Source: Neocallimastix lanati (nom. inval.)
Lineage: Eukaryota > Neocallimastigomycota > Neocallimastigomycetes > Neocallimastigales > Neocallimastigaceae
Direction of reading: 5' to 3'
DNA: 30,625 nt
Assembly: GCA_016946835.1 (NCBI GenBank)
Contig: JACVTC010000415.1
Span: 1 to 30,625, forward strand
Below are positions 1 to 8,218 of the stretch, one piece after another. A program made the translations under genes and the position numbers. Positions within the stretch are counted from its first letter, which is position 1. Each line of letters opens with the position of its first letter. The notes beneath the pieces are model-generated. The model had not been told where the DNA came from, ran no database searches, and saw only the letters and a program-made list of their open reading frames with translations.

Positions 1-1
1 A

Positions 2-500
2 GATCTGATTAAAAAGAATACGTGTATTTTTATTCGTGATTATTACAAAATATTTTTATATATGATTCTTTATAAGTATCCGAAAAAATTAATAAAAGAA
101 AAAGTCATTAAAATGAAAAAAGAATTACTAGCTGGTGAAGTTCCTTTTGAAAAAATTGATTATGCGTTTATCCATTGGACCAAAATATAAGAATAAATCC
201 TATTACGTATTATTATTTATAAATAATCATAAAAGGTATAATCTTGATTATAAAGTAGGTGAAAAAATTAACTATGTTATTATAAAAACCACCAATTTTT
301 CTTTTAGTAAAGATTCGAATTTATTTGGTGATAAAATTATGTCTTTAGATTTGTATAATAACTTAAAGGAAAAAAGTCTTAAAGATAAAAATATTATTGT
401 ACCAAAGTTAGATTATAATTACTATTATAATCATTATGTAAGAAAAGGTTTAATAAATTTATTAAAATCTTACAGTGAAGAGATCAGCGAACTACTTTAA
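2..500 (+). pseudogene. family B DNA polymerase, C-terminal fragment, frameshifted and cut by the left edge
   Basis: This is the end of a viral-type family B DNA polymerase, the replicative enzyme of NCLDVs. The first part reads in the frame starting at base 2 and ends at a stop at 188-190. The rest reads in another frame, open from 132 to the stop at 498-500. The two frames overlap at 132-190, and the most likely switch point is the run of six A at 150-155. The first part contains a DLIKKNTCIFIRDYY-like thumb segment. The second part has the usual end of the family: a VGEKINYVII segment, then IIVPKLDYNYYYNHYV and a short Leu-rich helix. The catalytic palm motifs would lie left of the window. 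A single-base insertion in the A-run would explain the break; a sequencing error there is equally possible. The GTG at 135 is not a believable start because homology continues upstream in the other frame. I am fairly sure of the family and less sure that the gene is dead. Confidence 0.72.
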
Positions 501-1161
501 AAATTTTAATATAAATATAGGAATAAAATTTTTATTCATACTGAGTTATTTTTTATAAAACTTTTAATAATAATTACAATTAATTGTATAAAATAAGATA
601 AAAGCAAAGTGTATAATAAAAATTAAAATAAAAAGTACAAGTATAATGTTTTACTTTTCATGAATTTATTTATATTACTGTTATTTAATTTTATTTTTTC
701 ATATAGTACAAATTTTATATTTTACATAAAATGTTTTTTTAAAAAAAAAAAAAAGACTTTGTCAGCACTATTATATTTTTGTAATTTCATTAGTTCTATT
801 ATTATTAAATTTTTATTATAGTTTATTATTATTACTTTAATTTACACAATATATATTAATGTATTTAATCTACTCTAATTAATATTTCTTGTTTTAATTT
901 AGTATATTTTTTTAAAAATATATTTTAAATTTTTATATATATAATGTAACAAAATTTATATATCATAATATTAAATAATACATGTAAAGTAGTATATATA
1001 TTTGTATATATATTTTTTAAAAAAATAAAATATATATAACTTTAAAATTAAATATATAGATATTAATATAAAAATGTTTACATTATAAATTATTCATTTT
1101 TTTGAAAATAACATTTGTTAATAATAATATTATAATAATATCCTTTATAAGGAATAATTAT
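501..1161. other. AT-rich spacer between polymerase fragment and RNA polymerase half
   Basis: This 661-bp spacer is nearly all A/T, with an A-run at about 739-754 and several TATATA stretches. It lies between the converging polymerase fragment (+) and the Rpb1 C-terminal half (-). I see no coding signal, RNA gene or clear stem-loop. Confidence 0.7.
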
Positions 1162-2664
1162 TTAAATTTTATCATTGTATATTCCAGTAATAATTTTTGC
1201 TGATACGGAAGATAAACTATCTTTAACGCCGTATAAAATATTTTCTAAAACGCTATAAGGATCTTCAAAGGACAATTTTGAAATAAATGAGTAATCATCA
1301 TTTTTCATTCCGAAACGTGACATTGGTACGATGGTATTATTCCGACACATGAAGTTAGTAAGTAATTCAATATGTTGATTATTGTAGTACGATTTATCGA
1401 TATTAGTAATTCGTTTTAATTGCTCTAGAATATTTTGTTTTCGAGTGTTATGATCAACATATTTTGAAGTACCATAAACGGTATAACGAGAACGATCAAG
1501 ATCAATATATTGATTTTCGAAAAGAGGGTCAAGATTTCTTCCGACGACTTCCACGTAAAATTCTTCTTCTCCAAGCATTTTAGAAGTGACAGTTTTTACT
1601 CCTTTAGTTCCTGTTAAAGAAATATCACTTAGTAATTTGATAATTTTTTCATCTTTTATTTTAACATAATTACTATCAAGTATATAGTAATTTTCTTTTT
1701 CTTCAAACTTTAAATTATTTATTTTAAAATAATCTAATAAGCTATCGTTAGTAATATTTGATTCATTTTTAATTTCGATATGACGTTCTTCATCATTTTT
1801 ATTTTGGGTATGAAAATTTTCTTCATATTGCCATTCATTTTTATTCTGTTCGTTATCACTTAAAACATATTTATCATTGCAGTCATCATCACTTTCCAAG
1901 TTTATTACGTTATTAGGATAATTTTCTTTTACTTTATAAACACATAATATATCTTCTTCAACAACATATTCTACACCATTACTATCTAACCAGTCTAATA
2001 TTTTTGAAGCTGGGCTTTTAAATTCAATATAAAGATTCTCAAGATTAAATGAAGAATCCCACTTTCCAAGAATGTTTTTAGAAACTTTTAAATATTGTTT
2101 GATAGTTTGGTGTATGATGAGAGGGTGAAGTCTATGGGCAAAAACACTATGGGAATAAAGATAAAAACGTAAATTAAAACCGTTATAAACCACATCTAAT
2201 ACAATATCTTTTAAATTTATATATTTAAAACTATTTAAAATTCTTTCTTTTGAATCTTCATCATAATCGTCTGGTTTTAAATAAAATTCAACTACACTTA
2301 ACTCTGTTTTATTATGAGTTATATTATATAACTCTTTCAAACCATTAATCGTATCATCGCCTGCAAGTTTATGAAAATAACTCAAAGCTGATTGAGTGAC
2401 CGGTTCTCCAATTGACTGAGCCGCTAGAATTCCAACATGAGTATTTGCTGCCACTTTATGTGAATTAATATGATTTATAACTATTTTAACAAATTCATCG
2501 GGTTTAAAATTTGGCGATTTCCTTTTTTGTTCAAGAAATTTTCTAATTTTTTGAATTAAATTTTTAATGTATACTTGAAAATGAATAATCTCATTAGAAA
2601 ATGGATTAGATATTTCATTACAAATATAATTAATGTCTGATTCAGAAAAATATTCTTTAGTCAT
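1162..2664 (-). CDS. viral RNA polymerase largest subunit, C-terminal half (A''-like)
   Basis: This 500-residue protein is the C-terminal half of the largest DNA-dependent RNA polymerase subunit (Rpb1/beta' family). Residues 77-90 are the VGILAAQSIGEPVT signature. The trigger-loop segment QSALSYFHKLAG follows at 91-102, with its catalytic-type His at 98 kept. The end carries the family's closing pattern: SRFGMKNDD, then SFEDPYSVLENIL, then a final IITG. The first ~76 residues match the helical stretch that normally precedes the QSIGEP motif, so nothing essential seems lost at the split. A low-complexity acidic Asn/Glu/Asp insert sits at about 240-325. There is no CTD heptad repeat, as usual for viral Rpb1. 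Its partner half lies at 14094-16253 on the same strand, with five genes between. The frame is open throughout, and the ATG at 2664 is the first Met after AT-rich non-coding sequence. It probably assembles with the other half into one polymerase. Confidence 0.92.
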   Translation of the reverse strand: MTKEYFSESDINYICNEISNPFSNEIIHFQVYIKNLIQKIRKFLEQKRKSPNFKPDEFVKIVINHINSHKVAANTHVGILAAQSIGEPVTQSALSYFHKLAGDDTINGLKELYNITHNKTELSVVEFYLKPDDYDEDSKERILNSFKYINLKDIVLDVVYNGFNLRFYLYSHSVFAHRLHPLIIHQTIKQYLKVSKNILGKWDSSFNLENLYIEFKSPASKILDWLDSNGVEYVVEEDILCVYKVKENYPNNVINLESDDDCNDKYVLSDNEQNKNEWQYEENFHTQNKNDEERHIEIKNESNITNDSLLDYFKINNLKFEEKENYYILDSNYVKIKDEKIIKLLSDISLTGTKGVKTVTSKMLGEEEFYVEVVGRNLDPLFENQYIDLDRSRYTVYGTSKYVDHNTRKQNILEQLKRITNIDKSYYNNQHIELLTNFMCRNNTIVPMSRFGMKNDDYSFISKLSFEDPYSVLENILYGVKDSLSSVSAKIITGIYNDKI

Positions 2665-3109
2665 TTATTTTTAAATAATTTTATTAATTTTGGTTTATGA
2701 AAACGAATATATTATTATCATTTTATTTAAGAAATATAAATATAAATAAAATTTTTACATCTATATAATAAATTTTTTTTTTTATATATAATTAAATTAT
2801 TATGTTAAAATTAAAATAAAGAAAACAATAAATAAATTTAATTCATTACATGGATTAAAGAAATCAATAAAATTAGTTGATTTGATGAAATATTTTTTTT
2901 TTTTTGTTTTAAAAAATATAAACTAAATATATATATATATATACACCATAAATTTTTAAATATATAAATAATAAAAAATCAATATATAAAACATAATTTT
3001 TAAATATATAAATAATAAAAAATATATATATATAAATTATATATAAATATATAAATTTAAACAATAATAATCTATAAATAATGAGGATGTTTCTGAACAA
3101 AAACGAAAC
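2665..3109. other. AT-rich spacer with a 29-bp direct repeat
   Basis: This is the upstream region of the Rpb1 C-terminal half and the downstream region of the 736-residue gene. It holds T-runs, a (TA)n tract near 2927-2942 and a 29-bp direct repeat listed separately. A low-complexity open frame here (Ile/Tyr-rich) is composition, not a gene. Confidence 0.65.
2951..3023. repeat. 29-bp exact direct repeat, two copies
   Basis: Bases 2951-2979 and 2995-3023 are identical (44-bp period). The unit is purely A/T and begins AATTTTTAAATATATAAATA. It looks like a small slippage or replication duplication in a spacer. No function can be assigned. Confidence 0.75.
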
Positions 3110-5320
3110 TTAATATATCATATAGTCAGAATTATTTTTATTTTGTATAATTATTGAACCATCAATATTTCTATTTAATAATAAATATGGTTTATTTTTC
3201 ATCCCAGGTTTATAAGGAATAAATTTTGCTTTGCATGGATAATATTTATTATTTGACCATACACCATATACAATTATATTATTGTTTTCTTCATTATCTT
3301 TTGATGTACTATAGTAATGATATGCACTTATATCTTTAACATGGTCATACAAATCAGATAATTCTGGTAATAAGGATTCCAATTGACTTGAAGAGATGAT
3401 AGATACTTCAGGAATTATATTTGAATAAAACGAATACCACAAATAGCAATTTGTTTTTTCTATGCGTTCCTCAGCGATAAGAATAACGTGGTCATCTTCC
3501 TGTACGAATTGTTTAACACAATTTTGTAAATCGTTATTATCGATAATTGATATGTTATTTTTAGAATATAAGGAAAATATTGCTTTGACTAAAGGATCGT
3601 CCTTATAAAATAATTTAGATGATGAGGAAATAATAAATTCATATCTGTAATTTGATACTGTATATAATTTAGTAGTATTGAGCATGATGACAAGGAAAGA
3701 AAAAGAAGAATTATAATTATACAAATAATTAGAAACGGCATAAGGATAAACCTCTGAATTATCATCAACAGAAAAGGCTAAAATATTTATTTTCTTGGCG
3801 TCTATGTTTTCATTTTCAAAATATCTTGAATTATTAATCCTATTCTTCACTGAATTTATAAAATTCTCTTTCGAGGGAATTCCAATATAGGAATGACATT
3901 TAGGACACCTTTTGAATTCAATTAGCGAGTCAACAATATCAAAATGGACTCTATATAACATTGATAGTTCAAATCCATATGGCACAAATAATGTTGGAGG
4001 CAAGATACCTTTACTATTTTCATCAAGATGAGAAGAAAGGTTAGAATATTCTACGTTCTTTTTATTGCTAGCATTTCGAATTACTTTAACACATTTGGGT
4101 ACTTTCCCTTCTTTATTAAAACTTTTATTTGTAGTTAGATTAATAGTATATCCAGAATTTAAAGGAGCCATATAATAATTATCTTTCCACTGGACATATC
4201 GTATGCTATTTCTATCGCAGTACTCTTTGTCAGCAATAACCGGTAAAACTTTGTCTTTATTGTTGAAATATCGAGTATAATAATTGCCAAATAATTTATT
4301 ATAATTTATCTTTATTGGAATGTTAAAGTGGAGATCGCTTCCGATCATGACCTCATTGTGAAAATCGATATAAAGAAAATATAAATATTTGACTATTATT
4401 TTGATCGTTGAATACATATACCATTGTACCTCTTGAAATTGGATAGTTTCATTAAAAGTTTTCCATTTATTATATAAATTCATAACGAAAGATGTTTTAT
4501 ATATATCAAGAGTATAAATTACCTTTTCAGCTAAAGACATTACATTAATACTTTCATTCGTATATATATTGAAGAATAGATTGTATTTGAGAAGCATCAT
4601 ATCAAATAATTGAAAATTTATACTGATAGGGTAGTTAAACGTTACTTTTAAGGGATCACATTCAATAAAAACATCATCAGGAGAAATATTAAAGAAAGGT
4701 AAAATTTTCAAAACGATATCATACGACTCTTTTACGGTAAAAGTTATTTTACTTTCAGTTATCAATATATTATCATGGCATAATTTTATAAGGATATAAT
4801 TTTCATTACTTTCAATACTTTTTGAAATTGAATTATCATCATTCATTAGTACTTGTTCATAAAGATATGTTTTATTGAAATAATCATTATAATAGTGTAA
4901 GTAAGTTATACTTTCTATATTACAAATAATATATTGTGCAGTTTCTGATAAATCTAATTTTATCAACTCCTCATAAACTATTTTAAAGCGTTGAATTGGA
5001 ATATCAATAGAGACATAAAACAAAGTTTTAGTTGTATCATTCAAGTAATATTTATGTTTTATATGTTTATTGTTAACAATACTTTCTAATCTATCAATTA
5101 ACATAAACATTATTTTGTGTTGATAATCAATATTACTAATATCTGTATCTTTATTATCGTTACATTTAACGATATATCTATCTTTTGATAACTGATTACA
5201 ATCAATGATATTTATACCCTCGAAAAAAGAATAAATTTTACCATTTATATGTATTTCCAATTGTAGAGGAACAGAATGATAATTTACTAAAATACTACGG
5301 ATAAGATTTATAACATTCAT
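3110..5320 (-). CDS. 736-residue viral protein, candidate early transcription factor large subunit
   Basis: I do not recognise this protein with certainty. It has no signal peptide and no membrane segment, is rich in Tyr, Ile and Asn, and has one CxxC pair (CPKC, residues 472-475). Residues about 334-353 (IPIKINYNKLFGNYYTRYF) and 439-470 (G-x-L-P-P, then YRVHFDIVDSLIEFKR) recall the middle of the early transcription factor large subunit of poxviruses and asfarviruses (A7/G1340L type). Its length is close to the poxvirus protein. In poxviruses that subunit pairs with a D6-type helicase to recognise early promoters, and a D6/D11-like helicase lies at 8219-11728 here. The assignment is a weak inference from remembered spacing of motifs. 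The start ATG is preceded 7 bases upstream by a TATTGAGTATA element that also occurs before the helicase. Alternative: a lineage-specific viral protein of unknown role. Confidence 0.55.
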   Translation of the reverse strand: MNVINLIRSILVNYHSVPLQLEIHINGKIYSFFEGINIIDCNQLSKDRYIVKCNDNKDTDISNIDYQHKIMFMLIDRLESIVNNKHIKHKYYLNDTTKTLFYVSIDIPIQRFKIVYEELIKLDLSETAQYIICNIESITYLHYYNDYFNKTYLYEQVLMNDDNSISKSIESNENYILIKLCHDNILITESKITFTVKESYDIVLKILPFFNISPDDVFIECDPLKVTFNYPISINFQLFDMMLLKYNLFFNIYTNESINVMSLAEKVIYTLDIYKTSFVMNLYNKWKTFNETIQFQEVQWYMYSTIKIIVKYLYFLYIDFHNEVMIGSDLHFNIPIKINYNKLFGNYYTRYFNNKDKVLPVIADKEYCDRNSIRYVQWKDNYYMAPLNSGYTINLTTNKSFNKEGKVPKCVKVIRNASNKKNVEYSNLSSHLDENSKGILPPTLFVPYGFELSMLYRVHFDIVDSLIEFKRCPKCHSYIGIPSKENFINSVKNRINNSRYFENENIDAKKINILAFSVDDNSEVYPYAVSNYLYNYNSSFSFLVIMLNTTKLYTVSNYRYEFIISSSSKLFYKDDPLVKAIFSLYSKNNISIIDNNDLQNCVKQFVQEDDHVILIAEERIEKTNCYLWYSFYSNIIPEVSIISSSQLESLLPELSDLYDHVKDISAYHYYSTSKDNEENNNIIVYGVWSNNKYYPCKAKFIPYKPGMKNKPYLLLNRNIDGSIIIQNKNNSDYMIY

Positions 5321-5327
5321 AGTTTTT

Positions 5328-5338
5328 TATACTCAATA
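5328..5338 (-). promoter_or_regulatory. possible promoter element TATTGAGTATA before the 736-residue gene
   Basis: Read on the minus strand, this 11-mer ends 7 bases before the ATG at 5320. A near copy, TATTGAGGATA, lies 13 bases before the helicase ATG at 11728. The other viral genes in the window lack it. With two cases in AT-rich DNA this is only a candidate. Confidence 0.2.
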
Positions 5339-5762
5339 TGAAAATATAATTTTTACCTATAAAAAAAATAATAATATTTCTTGTTAATATTTTAAATCGT
5401 ACCTAGAGTAAATTTTTTATCATTTTAAAAATCAACTATGAATTATTATATTTAAATAGATATATATTTATTATTATTATTTTTTTTTTTTTGTGTTGAA
5501 TTTTTTATTTTTGATTTTTTTTTTTATTTCATTACTAAATTTGACAAGGCTATTTTTATTTTTTTAAGTACTACAAATATTTTAGAAAAATTTTTATAAT
5601 ATTTTTTTTTTCTAAAATGAATTTTAAAAAATTTAAAAATTTGTTAAAATCTAAATCAAATTTATAACTAAATTTTGGAGAAAAAAAAATTAGGAAATAT
5701 TCTTTTTAAAAACTTTAAATAGATATAACAAATAAATAATAGAAAGTAAATTAATGAATTAA

Positions 5763-5813
5763 ATATATAAATAAATAAATAAATAAAAATAAATAAATAA
5801 AAATAAATAAATT
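5763..5813. repeat. (AAAT)n microsatellite
   Basis: Imperfect AAAT/AAAAT units run just upstream of the zinc-ribbon gene. This is simple-sequence DNA of the kind found across all spacers here, on both the viral and fungal sides. Confidence 0.8.
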
Positions 5814-5858
5814 AATTTAAATAGATTAAAGATTAATAATTAAAAAAATTAATATAAT

Positions 5859-6110
5859 ATGGATAATATTTCGATGAAAGCATTGGATAAATTTTTTAAA
5901 GAATCGTCCTTATTTAGTGAAGATAGATTAAGAGAGAAAAATAAATTACCGGTATTAGATGATGAAAAAAAGGAAATAAAAAAAAATTCTATATGTTGTA
6001 AAAGATGTAATAATAATAAATATATTGAGTTGAGACGTTTACAAATTCGTAGATGTGATGAAGAGGCCACTATAGTATATTATTGTTCAAACTGTAAAAG
6101 AGTTATTTAA
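5859..6110 (+). CDS. TFIIS/Rpb9-type zinc-ribbon transcription factor
   Basis: This 83-residue protein ends in a TFIIS C-terminal zinc ribbon. C47-x2-C50 and C76-x2-C79 are 25 residues apart, the family's usual spacing. Between them is a LQIRRCDEEATIVYYC segment that matches the Q-x-R-x-x-D-E-x-x-T pattern with the acidic D67-E68 hairpin. In TFIIS this hairpin reaches the polymerase active site and stimulates RNA cleavage, so the protein could rescue stalled viral RNA polymerase. The N-terminal half is charged, lacks the TFIIS central domain, and has no second zinc ribbon as in Rpb9. It is much shorter than TFIIS proteins of other large DNA viruses. The ATG at 5859 is the first in the frame after non-coding AT-rich DNA. 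It lies close to the polymerase halves and helicase, consistent with a transcription role. The zinc ribbon is clear; the choice between TFIIS-like and Rpb9-like is open. Confidence 0.87.
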   Translation: MDNISMKALDKFFKESSLFSEDRLREKNKLPVLDDEKKEIKKNSICCKRCNNNKYIELRRLQIRRCDEEATIVYYCSNCKRVI

Positions 6111-6704
6111 AACTTTTATTTAATTTATAATTTTTTAATAATATTTAGATTTAAATTATTTATGAATTTTAAATATTTAATAAATGTTATTTAAACATAA
6201 TTCATTATATATATATCCAATTAAAAATATGGAATTTTATATTCAATTTAACTTTTATAAAATATTAAAATTATAGTTTTGGTTTAAAAAAAAATATAAA
6301 TAATTTTAATTTTTACATAAATTATTTTTTTTTTTTTTTTGAAATTATTATCCAATATTATAATATTACTAATTAATTATAAATATTCCTTCATATGAAA
6401 TGAAATGAATTTAATACAAGAAATTATGTATATTATAATATTAATTTGTAAATATTTAAATTTTTTTTTTTTTTAAAAATAATAAAAAGTAATAATAAAA
6501 TTAGTAGTTTATAGTGATTAGGGGCTTATACAAAAAAAAGAAAAAAAATTTGACATAAATAATATATTTTAACCATTTCCTAATTTGTTTAAAATGAAAA
6601 ATTAAATTATAAATTTAATAGTAAATTACTCATTAACGTATATAAATTTTATTGAAATTTTTTAAATACAATATTTAATGTATTAAAAAGTATTAAAATT
6701 TAAA
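6111..6704. other. AT-rich spacer
   Basis: This 594-bp spacer separates two co-directional plus-strand genes. It shows T-runs near 6328-6340 and 6461-6474 and no coding pattern. The promoter of the downstream gene should lie in its last ~100 bases, but no motif stands out. Confidence 0.6.
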
Positions 6705-7556
6705 ATGCAAAAAAAGAATTTTAAAAGTTCGGAACAACTTGTCAAGTCGATAAACTCTTCTAATAAATCTAGTACTTCAAGAATGGATTATTATAATCGT
6801 ATCTTATCATCATCATGCAGTACAGATATGATATTTCAAAGAATGATATCTACTATAAATTTTAAGGAAGTTGTACCTTTACCTAAAAATAATAGTATGT
6901 TTCGATTTGTTATCAAATGTTTCAATAATACCAATAATGTAATTTTAGGACCTTTAAAAATTAGTTCTGGTATTACGTTAACTGATTTACCCTCTTTATC
7001 TATTCCAATGTCTCATTACCATCTTAATAAAAACAATTTTGTACAAGATAATTTTATTCATCGAATTTCTGAAAACGAAACTGAACCAATGAAAAAATTT
7101 ATTGAACGACTTCGATTTATCGATTCTCATATGCAAATGCTAATTTCGGATTATATTAGACATATCGATGAATCTTCTCCTATTTATTACATGTTAAAAA
7201 AAAATAATGTAAAATTTAATCAAAATTGGATCTTTACTGGTATTATAAATAAAGGAAATAATAATACCGAATATATTAATATTCGCTACTTTAAAGATTC
7301 ATTTAAAGGCAAAAAAAAGATTGGTACTAATGTTTATTGTGGAGATGATTATTTGGATGAGATGGCAGATCTTCTTTCTAGAGACACGTTTTGTTATATT
7401 AATGGAAATATTTATCCATTGATAAAAGTAAATTATATTATTATTAATGAACGTATTGTTAATAATATACCAATGGTCAATTTTACATGTAAAGCTTACT
7501 TTGTAGATATAAACTTTATACCAAATTCAATTCGTTGTAGTACTAAAAGATTATAA
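6705..7556 (+). CDS. 283-residue viral protein, possible single-stranded-DNA-binding protein
   Basis: I do not recognise this protein with certainty. It has a polar Ser/Asn-rich N-terminus (~30 residues). A predicted beta-rich segment follows (about 55-105) and includes MFRFVIKCF and LKISSGITLTDLP. A helical segment (about 125-155) contains FIERLRFIDSHMQMLISDYI. A second beta-rich part runs about 175-275 and includes two conserved-looking Cys (VYCGDDYLDEM; DTFCYINGNIYPLI). The order beta strands, then F-x-x-L-x-x-I-D helix, then beta strands resembles OB-fold ssDNA-binding proteins of large DNA viruses, but that is a shape argument only. It has no signal peptide or membrane segment. It lies between the zinc-ribbon gene and the helicase inside the viral block, so a replication or transcription role is plausible. 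The frame is intact and the ATG at 6705 follows directly on A/T-only sequence. Confidence 0.6.
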   Translation: MQKKNFKSSEQLVKSINSSNKSSTSRMDYYNRILSSSCSTDMIFQRMISTINFKEVVPLPKNNSMFRFVIKCFNNTNNVILGPLKISSGITLTDLPSLSIPMSHYHLNKNNFVQDNFIHRISENETEPMKKFIERLRFIDSHMQMLISDYIRHIDESSPIYYMLKKNNVKFNQNWIFTGIINKGNNNTEYINIRYFKDSFKGKKKIGTNVYCGDDYLDEMADLLSRDTFCYINGNIYPLIKVNYIIINERIVNNIPMVNFTCKAYFVDINFIPNSIRCSTKRL

Positions 7557-8218
7557 ATATATATATATATGTTTACAGTAAAAATTTGACAATTTTAATG
7601 TTATAATTTCATTTAAATTTACTTTAGTAATAACATAATTTAAATTATTAATAATAATAATATAAATTTATTTAATAATAATGTAATATAACAATAAAAT
7701 ATAATATAATATAAAATAATACGATATATTTATTTAATAAAATAATATTATATATATATTTATATATAAAATTATATTTACACGTGTAATGAATAACGAT
7801 ATATAATAATAATTACATTAAATATATTTGGATATTAATTTTTTTAAAAAAATATATATATATTTTTCAATGTACAGATAAATATATTTATTTTTTTTTA
7901 TTTATTTAAAAAAAAAAAAAGTAAAAAGGAATATAAAATTATCAATTAATTTTTATTTTTAAAAAAATACTATATATAATATAAAATATTTACATTTAAT
8001 TTTTCAAATATAATAATAATAATAATAATAATCTATTATATAATTAATATTTAATTTTAATATACTATTTATTCATATACCTATATATAAAATTTTAATT
8101 TAAAATATTTTTTTATTTTTGTAATTATTTATATATTATTATTTTAATTTATATAAAATTTATTTACAATATATATATAAATTATACTAAAAATAATGAT
8201 AATTAAATGTTTATTCAT
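7557..8218. other. AT-rich spacer with (AAT)n
   Basis: This 662-bp spacer lies between convergent genes (283-residue protein + and helicase -). It contains (TA)n at about 7558-7570, an (AAT)n run at about 8011-8032 and A/T homopolymers. No gene or RNA is seen. Confidence 0.65.

Larger units (their letters stand above)
5321..5858. other. AT-rich divergent promoter region
   Basis: This 538-bp spacer lies between the divergent 736-residue gene (-) and the zinc-ribbon gene (+), so it must hold both promoters. It contains T-runs near 5480-5525 and an (AAAT)n microsatellite near 5763-5813. No gene is visible. Confidence 0.6.

Noticed and set aside
135-500. Stand-alone gene starting at the GTG at 135
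   Set aside because: Polymerase-like sequence continues upstream in the neighbouring frame from base 2, so this is the tail of a larger interrupted gene.
2909-3100. 63-residue Ile/Tyr-rich frame in a spacer
   Set aside because: It is a translation of TA-rich simple sequence and includes the 29-bp repeat; no protein-like features.
5849-6070. 73-residue frame antisense to the zinc-ribbon gene
   Set aside because: It is covered by the plus-strand gene, whose zinc-ribbon motif is clear.
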